Positions 56,521 through 64,000 of a DNA stretch of 64,000 nt are shown here, piece by piece. The DNA is from Cristatella mucedo (lineage: Eukaryota > Bryozoa > Phylactolaemata > Cristatellidae): positions 9,836,001-9,900,000 of the forward strand of contig WPIO01000006.1 of assembly GCA_009760855.2 (NCBI GenBank). The letters run 5' to 3'. The notes below the pieces were generated by a model, which had not been told where the DNA came from, searched no databases, and saw nothing but the letters and a program-made list of their open reading frames with translations. Every line of letters starts with the position of its first letter. The stretch's first letter is position 1. Position numbers and translations under genes: made by a program.

Positions 56521-57784
56521 GTGAACTAAGCAAAGCCAGTGGTAAACAAGAACAACGAAGTTCAAAGGTCATGGTCACATATTAGTGCTACTTCCGGCTA
56601 GCTCAGACTATCTAGTTCTCCTTTGCCAGTGCCTTTTATCCACGCGAGTCGACAAAGAAAGCTCAGGAACAGCTAGAGAAAGATTGCTCATGCTAAAATT
56701 TATTCACTAAATTTAAATATATTTCAAGATAACCTCCAATATGCCATCGGATAGCATTAACATCACCGAGCCCATCTGACCAGCTAGGAGGCTCGGTTTG
56801 CTACGTTTACGGCGAAGCGATGCAAATCTAATCAAGCGTTTGGCGAAAATGAATTCAATAGATATTTAATGATTCCTATGAAAATAATTAGGCATAATTT
56901 TCTCTTTAAGATTACCAAATTGGCACTCTTTTAAATACAAAGGATTCTTTCAAGTACGCATATGACAAACAGTTCATCTGCTAGCATGCTGTGATACTGC
57001 AAAGTCCTGGTTGACATCAGGCCTTGGAGCCATAATATTGTTATTGCGTTGTCAATTTTTAAAGCTAACAATAAATATATTTATATTTTCATGGCAAACT
57101 ATGCACTATACTTAAAGTTTAATTGCCAACAATACAATATATTGTCATTGTCACCGAAGCAAAAATTATAAAATTGTGTCTACCAAACACGTTTCACAGA
57201 CTCACGCAGTCCGCAATCCATACAACGCGCTCAGACTCAGGTCTCTGGAAGTGGGGATACAATTTGAAGCTTAGAAGTTAAAACTAAACTGCCCAATAAG
57301 CATTGCTATAATTTAGATATTGTTCATTCGGACAATACGATATATTGATATTGCTACGGCACCCAATAAAATAAATTTTCAACAACACAATACAATATAT
57401 TGTTCCATAAATATACTTTTTGGAGGCCTTGTTGATAAGCGTACACGAAGTTATTATGGTTTTCTGACTGCATCCTTTTTTTTACCTGCTCAACATCGAT
57501 TTCCCTTCATCCAAGAGCCACAACACGCACATTGAATAAGTGTGCAGATATTTAAAGGTCATTGACTGTGGAACGCTCATGGTCGGGCCTCGCAGTTGAT
57601 GGTCCGCTCGAGGCGCAGAAAGGAAACGTGTCATGAAACGGTGTTAAGCCAAAACAACAAAGATGATATGATCTTAAAAAGAAAAGTATGCAAATAATAA
57701 ACATCTAGCTCAATGCTTTTACTTTTACATATTACGTTCTAAATATTACATTCAATACACTTCTTTTGTAAGCTTGAATGCCAA
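56521..57784. other. Intergenic, AT-rich; short repeated motif acaatacaatatattg
   Basis: No gene. The motif recurs near 57130, 57335 and 57385. Otherwise nothing recognised. Confidence 0.4.
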
Positions 57785-58170
57785 ATAATAATTATTATAC
57801 TAATAATAATACATTTGATAAAGCGCCCTCAGAGCACTCAATCTCTTTCTAGGCACTTTACATTTGCCGCAAAGAAAGCACGATCGAATGGCTAGTGGTA
57901 GCATCCTCGATAAACAAGGATAACATGGTTGGGGTGACATGCACAGTGTCAACATGCTGCAAGTACGGTTAGTAGCTGCACGCAACAGTGTCAGCACGCA
58001 TAAGAACATAAAGGACAAATCACGGGGACCCACTAAATGCTGTGATAAATAGGTGCGTTTTTAGTTTCTTTTTAAATGTGGTCAAGTCAGGAAATGTCGT
58101 GACAGAAGTCGGGGATTGAGTTCCAGGCTTTGGGAGCATACGAACTAAAGGTACGGTCTCCAAAGGATTT
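57785..58170 (-). mobile_element. LINE family A 3' fragment
   Basis: (TAA)n, atttgataaagcgccctcag, the hairpin complement, the CMLTLCMSP repeat region, ending in the complement of GAYELxxRSPKD ([13 protein letters not shown]). Confidence 0.85.
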
Positions 58171-61100
58171 GCCTTGGCTAAGAAACGATACACATTTTCT
58201 TAGTATGCGCATTGCGTTCCCAGAGTATTGCGACAGTTTTGAGCACGAGAAGCATAAAAGCCACACAACTGTTAAGCCTACGGTCCGTGTATGTTATAGC
58301 TTTCCCTCAAAGACATTTGCGCCAGGCACAACTGAAACCGTTGGTTGGTTGAGGCCGTTGTTGACTACCACTAACATTAAACAGTTCAACGGCATTCTGT
58401 AGCTAACGATCAACAGCCCTCGAGTATTCTGTTTTATGTACCATTGGCTTTCGAAATTGGACCTGGTTACTAAATGCTCATGCGTAGCCTCACTCTGTGC
58501 TTCCAGGATACTAATTGTGCAATAATTTTTGATCTGGTGAATGCGAACAGCTTCCTCCGCGCCTTCGAATTAAGCAAAAGCATTTTATAACGCATGAAGA
58601 CAACGCGCGGATTGAACAGTAAAATAATCTAAATTAGCGAACAAGTGGCAGGGGCCCTGCTGTAAATTTCGCTTTGCGTTAGCTACGTATTTTCTTGAAA
58701 AAAGGTAGCCTAAAAAGATCAACTTTGATGGCTAATTTTAATTTATGTATTCTTCTCCAGGACTCCAACAATTTATGATGAAATCATATTTGCATCGAGC
58801 TGGTGGCCTCTGCCTAGACTAGACCGCTCTATATTATTCACGCGACGTGGAGCTTTTTTAATTTGACCACGTTTGATCGTATTTAAATTAATTGCCGCTG
58901 CTGAACAACTTGGGTTGTCGCCAAAACGCTGCTGCAGCTTCGAGCCTTCTTAAATTGATTACGCCGTCTAAGTCGTCGGGAGAATGTCCACCTAGTCTCG
59001 TGACTTTAGCTGGAAACCACGACAGTTCTGCAGCTGCGTCACATGTCTGTCTCCTTGTTAGAATGTTCTCCCTAGTATCCAAAAATTGCAGTACTTCGAG
59101 TGGCTCATTATTTCAGACTGATGTATTATAGAGTCCGCTACTGTTGGAGTGATGTCGTTCTCTTAGATGCAATAACTTGGATGAGATTGCCGTAGAGTTA
59201 CAGGCTGTTACCACACGAGTGGCTAATCACTAATCCTGTTCCAAAGAGCTTTGTTGTTGCGCAGGAAAAGCAGGCACTTACCACTGTGAACTATATGAGA
59301 TTATATACAGGATTGTTTATAAGCCCAGCGCAGCGATGCACTATGCAACGGAATAATAATGATTACTTCTGCAATTACTTCTGTCAAATGACATCACAAA
59401 CTTCTGCAATTACTTCTGTCAAATGACATCACCTCCAAAACTAGTATGCGCGGATCCAATGAATGCTTTAGATACGGTGCTGCCTCGAAGCCATCTGCTA
59501 GTCAATGGTTGAGAAAACTACGATCTTTAATTATGCAGCCGACAACAGAACGTGGACCATAGCTAAGACAGACAAAGCATACGCAGCAAACCGATTCAAT
59601 ATATAATAGTCCAAAATGATTACATCGGCTGTGCACGCCATTATGCATGAAAATCTTAATGCAATTGGCTTTTCTTTAACATGCTCTGATCAGCCGTTGC
59701 TGACGTAGCCGAGTTCGTGACCTAGGAACAGGTGATATCCAGCCAATCAGAAGTGGTCTACTGCTCAAAAAGTAGACCGGGTGTTCTGAGTTAGCCAGTG
59801 CAGTACTGGCGTATTCAGCCAACAGAATGAACAATCGATGATAGGATGACTGAAGAGTAGATGAACAATTGCACTAGTGAGTTAGGGTAATAAAAGAAGA
59901 CTATGCTGAGGCAGCAGCAAATTCGGCCGCTAAATTATGCTCCTAGTGAAACCAAGCTGATGTTGGTCTCGCTTTTATCATTTTCCCTGGTTAGAATGAT
60001 TCATTGTCACAGCTCAACTGGCAGATACAAACACATAAGGAGTACTTTCACTGCTCTAGGCGTTGCGACAAAGGTGAAAATCATGTCACCAAGCAGATGG
60101 CTTGGTACATCGTCCAACGTAGAGATCAATACTTAGGAGATGAAACAACTATAATTTCAAAAACCATAGGCTGTAAAAGCACTGGCGATCGATGATGTGC
60201 AAAATGCAGGCTATCCGATGTGATAATGCGATCTGCAATCGTGCAGGCACAGAGTGCTTGTCGAAAGCAATTTATGTGCCATTAATGACACCATCTTAAA
60301 AAAGAAAGCGTCAGATCACCACATTGAACATGTTTTTGCTTTTTATTGTAAGCTCGAGTCTTCCTTTTTCGTTTCTGGTCACTTCATTATCAAGTTTCAT
60401 TTCCCTGTGCTTATCCTTCCAATGTCTTCGATCAGGGTGAAGGGCTGTCGAAGAGCCACTAACTGATAGCCATTTTCCTTCCCACCTGATATCCGCCTTC
60501 ATCCGGCTCGCTACACCTTATTCCGTTCTGTAGCTTGGTATCGTGCATAATTCTGCGTTTTGGATGCTGCCCATGCACTCTTTTGATGTGCTGTTGCGAG
60601 CTGGCAATTATGAGTGGTTTATAGCCTGGACGAATGATTCCCGTGGCCTAACAAGAAACTGAAGGGAGATAAGCAGGCTTGTTAAGGGCAGACTAGATGT
60701 AGAATCCGCGAAGAGCGGTATGGTGCGCAGAAGAGTGGCCGGGCACATTATCTTTGTCGAATCAGTCTGCTATTTAGTCAGCGTACATAATTTTTACCAC
60801 ACGGTCAAACAGAGCATACCTTTTGATTAACAAGAGGTGAATCTACCCATTTGCACCACCGAGTGCTAACTAAGGAATGCTTGCAACGCAATCGCACTAG
60901 TTGACACTGATTTTAAGTAAGCTAACGCAAATCTTGCCTGTTTTAGCACAGAGCACTTTAAAGTAACTCAGTCCATCCACCCGGTGAGCTTAGCGATGGC
61001 CAGGGGCTACACAACTTGTTTGGATCATGCCAAAAATTTGTCTCGCTAAGGAGCAAGGCTGTCAACAGATACGGAACTCTAGCCATCAGCTGGCGCTGTC

Positions 61101-62049
61101 GGCTCTTAATTTTGAAGGCTGTTCTTTGTGATAGGGGGCCAAGCCAGGCACGTGCATATTATTATTATAAAGGCTGCCGTCGTTTTAGCGCGAGCTAGTC
61201 TAAAGCAAGCCTCTGTTATCAAAAGGCACCTAGACCAGGCTTCTCACCTATACGATTGAACGTTATTCGCCAGACATTTCGCTAGTCGTCTGGTCTGCTG
61301 ATTGATCGTATGGTGAATGGCTAACCTAGTGCATAAAGTTTTCGCTAAAGAGTCGACACTTAGGTAAATCTCTAGGCCACTTGAGTGCAAGCAGAGCCCT
61401 CGCTTGGCACGTGACGAAGTCTACATTCGCACGTTAGTTGATCTCACTGTTCTGTTCGCCTTACATTTAGTAGGCGAGTCACTGAGTACTTGCATGGTGG
61501 AGCACAGCAGGCAGAACTAATCTCGAAGTTAAAAGAAATAATAGACAGAAATAAATTTCTTGAACTGATGCAAATAATTCGCGCATAAGTCACTGCTGCA
61601 AATTCAGTTAGCAAATACAAATGAGCCCCTTTTGTAGCTGCGGAGAAAAGCTAAAGAGAAAACTTTTGAGTTTCGCCTCATTTGATCAAAGTCTCATACC
61701 GTCAGAGTAGCCATGCCGAGTCAAAGCTTTCAAAGTAGCCTTGTTAAACGTCAAGCACGAGTTAAGAGAGCTAGCATGACGACAGTCACCGGACGAACTC
61801 GAAGGTTCGCGCCAATGTTTCGCCAACCGACGAAACGCTAGAATCGCTATCTTGCTAAGCCTCGTCGGTTCCTGCGTGGAAGCCTGCTAGAAACACGTGA
61901 GCACGGCTTAAAGCTTCTTTGCGGGGCAAAGGCTGAGTAGCTATTGCGCATTTGGCTCCTCTGCTCTCCCACGCTCGAGTGGAGCCACAAGCGCCATGGC
62001 TAAATGTCATAACCCTCTAAGCGACTTTCATTCGTCGTCATTAGCCCCA
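58171..62049. other. Intergenic; no recognised gene or repeat family
   Basis: Several ORFs of 60-90 codons occur on both strands (58892-59131, 59903-60195, 60254-60466). None shows splice sites, motifs or codon pattern that I recognise. A 35-bp tandem duplication is at 59365-59434. This is the longest stretch without an identified element. Confidence 0.4.
59365..59434. repeat. 35-bp tandem duplication, two near-identical units
   Basis: acttctgcaattacttctgt plus caaatgacatcac occurs at 59365-59397 and again at 59400-59432, separated by aa. Confidence 0.95.
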
Positions 62050-62150
62050 GTTTATTGCTGGCCTTTGAGGACGGTTGTGAGCTCAAGCCCTGCGGCATTT
62101 GTGAAGCGCCTGGATATTTTCTTAAGGTGCTATACAAATCAATAGTATTT
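62050..62150 (+). mobile_element. SINE-A 3' part
   Basis: gagctcaagccctgcggcat (B box region), ttgtgaagcgcctggatatt and aggtgctatacaaatcaat. The tRNA-like head is lost. Confidence 0.55.
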
Positions 62151-62594
62151 TTTATATCTTTATTGTCGGCGAACGCCAGAAATCCATCCTTCGGGATGTG
62201 GATACTGAGCAACCAGGACACTAGCACCCGATATCGCGTTGTAGCCAGCTGACGTTTTCCAGCCCATTGCCCAGATAAAGGGGCGTCGTCGCCCATCCGA
62301 CATCAAGTCAAAAGTCAGCCTATGCCTAGCCGGTCGCGAAAGACCGGCAGTACCGCATTACAGCCACCCTAGGCTACTGAACCTTATTTGGGTGTAGGAA
62401 TAGGTCGCTTTGGGTGCCGGAATAGGCCCAGGTCACTGCCCTGCTTTGGGTGGGGGGAGAGAGGGAGCAAAAGTTCCCTCTCTCTCTCTGGCTCCACCAC
62501 TGTTGACAGAGCGTGATCCTGGGCGCTTAGACTGCAGAGGAGGTGGTTTCGGCTCTACTAGTTACTCTACGGCTCTACTTGCAGATGTTTAGTT

Positions 62595-62775
62595 TTAATT
62601 TAGCTAGTGGTAGCATGCACAATGTTAACAAGTATAACATGGTTAGAGATGACTTGCACACGATCAGTATGCAAATACGGTTAGTGGCAGCATGCACCGT
62701 GTCAGCAGGCACGAGAGCACAAAAGGACAAATCGCAAGGATCCACTACCAAATGGTGTAATAACTAGGTGCGTTT
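62595..62775 (-). mobile_element. LINE family A internal 3' UTR fragment
   Basis: agctagtggtagcatgcaca, ataacatggttagagatgac, aaatacggttagtggcagca and aaaggacaaatcgcaaggat match the middle 3' UTR of other copies. The hairpin and TTA tail are missing. Confidence 0.75.
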
Positions 62776-63837
62776 TTTGGATCGGTAGCACAATGGCGGC
62801 CGCGACCGCTAATAGCGAAACCAAAGACGGCTATTCAGTATTACTAAAAACAGGATCGAAGAACCGATGTTTGGACTTGTGTGAAAGACTTAAATTCTCA
62901 GTCGTCGTTACCCGATTGCCAATGCGTTTCAGCAGCGGCACATCGGTCCCGGCGTTTTAGACGTTTATACTTTCTGAAAACGTTAATCGTGCACTTTTAA
63001 ACATTCGCCAGCGCCGAGTTAATGCAACGTAGGAGTTTTTCAGACGCTCCTTGCCTCTACACCTACTTAGCGAAAGTGATGTTGAAATCAATCACTTCTT
63101 TTCAACCTTCTTCTTTATACGCTTCCGCTCTAGTTTGTATATTTTAATGGGTATTATTCGTTTACTGCCCTCTTCGGTCTCGTTTAGTTTTTATAAAATA
63201 GTTCTTAGAATTAGCACCCGCGTATTTTAAAAGCAAGCTTAAAATCAAATTTTCACGTTCGACTGCTATAGATATGACGCTATCCATCGATATACGTGGG
63301 GCCTTAACTCAATCTTCCCACGGAGCTCGGGCCCGACTCTAACCTCAGGCACCCAACAATGGGTTCCCGTTTTGAATCGCGCCGGCCACCGCCCACCTAC
63401 CGATACACGCATGTAACCGGACAAAGTCTCAAGCGCTTGCATAAACTAGAAAATCAATCTCGATTCCTGAAGTCTATTTTCGGAGTCCGTACTCATATAT
63501 CGATCGCTGGCTCTTCTCATTCGTACGCGTGAGCGTAATCAAAGCATTTATGTTGGTATATTGGCGTGGACAGCCCTGTGGCAGGGGGATTGTAGTTATT
63601 TGCATATAATAATGACAACCTAGATATTGTTTTGGCAATCAACGACTTATTTAGGCTAATATAGCTCAAGATGAAGAGCACGTAAGGTGTCCGCGAGCAA
63701 TAATTAGTTAACCTCTGATACCCGCCGAAGACAATATCGTGCAAGCTAAATTTGGCTCGCTGTAGCGCTTCAGGCGTCGGTGCCATGCCACCGCCGACCT
63801 GTGGACATCTGCTCCATGCTATGTGAACTATTGGAAG
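62776..63837. promoter_or_regulatory. Region upstream of the GOLM-like gene
   Basis: No repeat identified. It presumably holds promoter and 5' UTR, but no TATA box or clear motif is visible near the start codon. A 139-codon ORF on the opposite strand (63517-63936) overlaps the coding exon and is judged spurious. Confidence 0.35.
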
Positions 63838-64000
63838 ATGCGGTCGCCGAGAAGCGTCTTCGTTGGCATTGCAGCTGCTACTTCTCTCTTGATTTACCTT
63901 GGGTATTCGAATCTTTCTAAAAATCAGGTATTGCATGCCATGGAACTGAAAGTAGAGATGCTGCAGCGTACGAGGGACCAGATGACAGCTCAGCTTCAGG
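63838..64000 (+). CDS. First exon of a type II Golgi-membrane coiled-coil protein (GOLM1/GOLM2-like), truncated by window end
   Basis: ATG at 63838 opens a frame with no stop to the end of the window (54 codons). The start is MRSPRSVFVGIAAATSLLIY: a short basic cytoplasmic tail and a single hydrophobic segment at about residues 7-24. A heptad-like charged helix follows (VLHAMELKVEMLQRTRDQ). Vertebrate GOLM1 and CASC4/GOLM2 have this plan: an RSPPLVL-type juxtamembrane motif, one membrane anchor, then a coiled coil with a repeated (M)EL.xxV pattern. Short anchors are easily mimicked, so the coding call is firmer than the family name. The gene is divergent from C1GALT1, about 7.4 kb away. Confidence 0.6.
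   Translation, partial: MRSPRSVFVGIAAATSLLIYLGYSNLSKNQVLHAMELKVEMLQRTRDQMTAQLQ

Noticed and set aside
58892-59131. Possible exon (79-codon plus ORF and 64-codon minus ORF)
   Set aside because: No splice-bounded frame with a family pattern was found on either strand; both ORFs look like chance openings.
63517-63936. 139-codon minus-strand ORF
   Set aside because: It overlaps the GOLM-like exon in antisense and shows no family pattern; the plus frame has a coherent anchor and coiled coil.

Overview
The window is nuclear DNA of an animal, most likely an invertebrate. The coding information lies in short exons with canonical GT/AG splice sites, separated by kilobase-scale introns. Most of the rest is interspersed repeats: 3' ends of L2/CR1-like LINEs with (TTA)n tails, tRNA-derived SINEs, microsatellites and an old satellite. 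I cannot fix the phylum. Nothing here looks bacterial, viral or organellar. All homology statements come from recognising protein families by eye; no search was run.

Three host genes are supported. (1) A TBC1D15/TBC1D17-type Rab GTPase-activating protein lies on the minus strand from 23064 down past the left edge. Ten exons can be placed; exons 1-2 and 5-10 align well with the family, exons 3-4 less so. The gene is cut by the window edge just where the catalytic arginine-finger motif should begin. (2) A complete five-exon core 1 beta-1,3-galactosyltransferase (C1GALT1/T-synthase, family GT31) lies on the minus strand at 56431-34461. Its exon phases join without a gap into 332 residues. (3) A plus-strand first exon begins at 63838 and runs off the right edge. 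It encodes a type II membrane-anchor protein that resembles the GOLM1/GOLM2 (CASC4) Golgi family.

Layout. 1-23.1 kb is TBC1D15-like exons with repeat-rich introns, including a very long (GA)n tract, a (CA)n tract and a perfect 32-bp palindrome at a splice donor. 23.5-31 kb is intergenic and holds two blocks of a degenerate ~170-bp satellite in opposite orientation, invaded by a LINE, SINEs and an LTR-like insertion. 31-34.4 kb is intergenic LINE and SINE debris. 34.5-56.4 kb is C1GALT1, whose last intron carries a ~3-kb LINE copy and a pogo/Tigger-like MITE. 56.4-63.8 kb is a poorly annotated intergenic region between the divergent C1GALT1 and GOLM-like starts.

The most interesting non-genic signals are four. 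The SINE tail resembles the 3' hairpin of the resident LINE, which suggests trans-mobilisation. The satellite blocks are inverted relative to each other. The palindrome starts at position +3 of a proposed TBC1D15 intron. A stack of nested insertions gives a relative chronology of the repeat families. C1GALT1 and GOLM-like proteins act in the Golgi and TBC1D15 acts on Rab7-type GTPases; I see no evidence that the three genes work as a unit.
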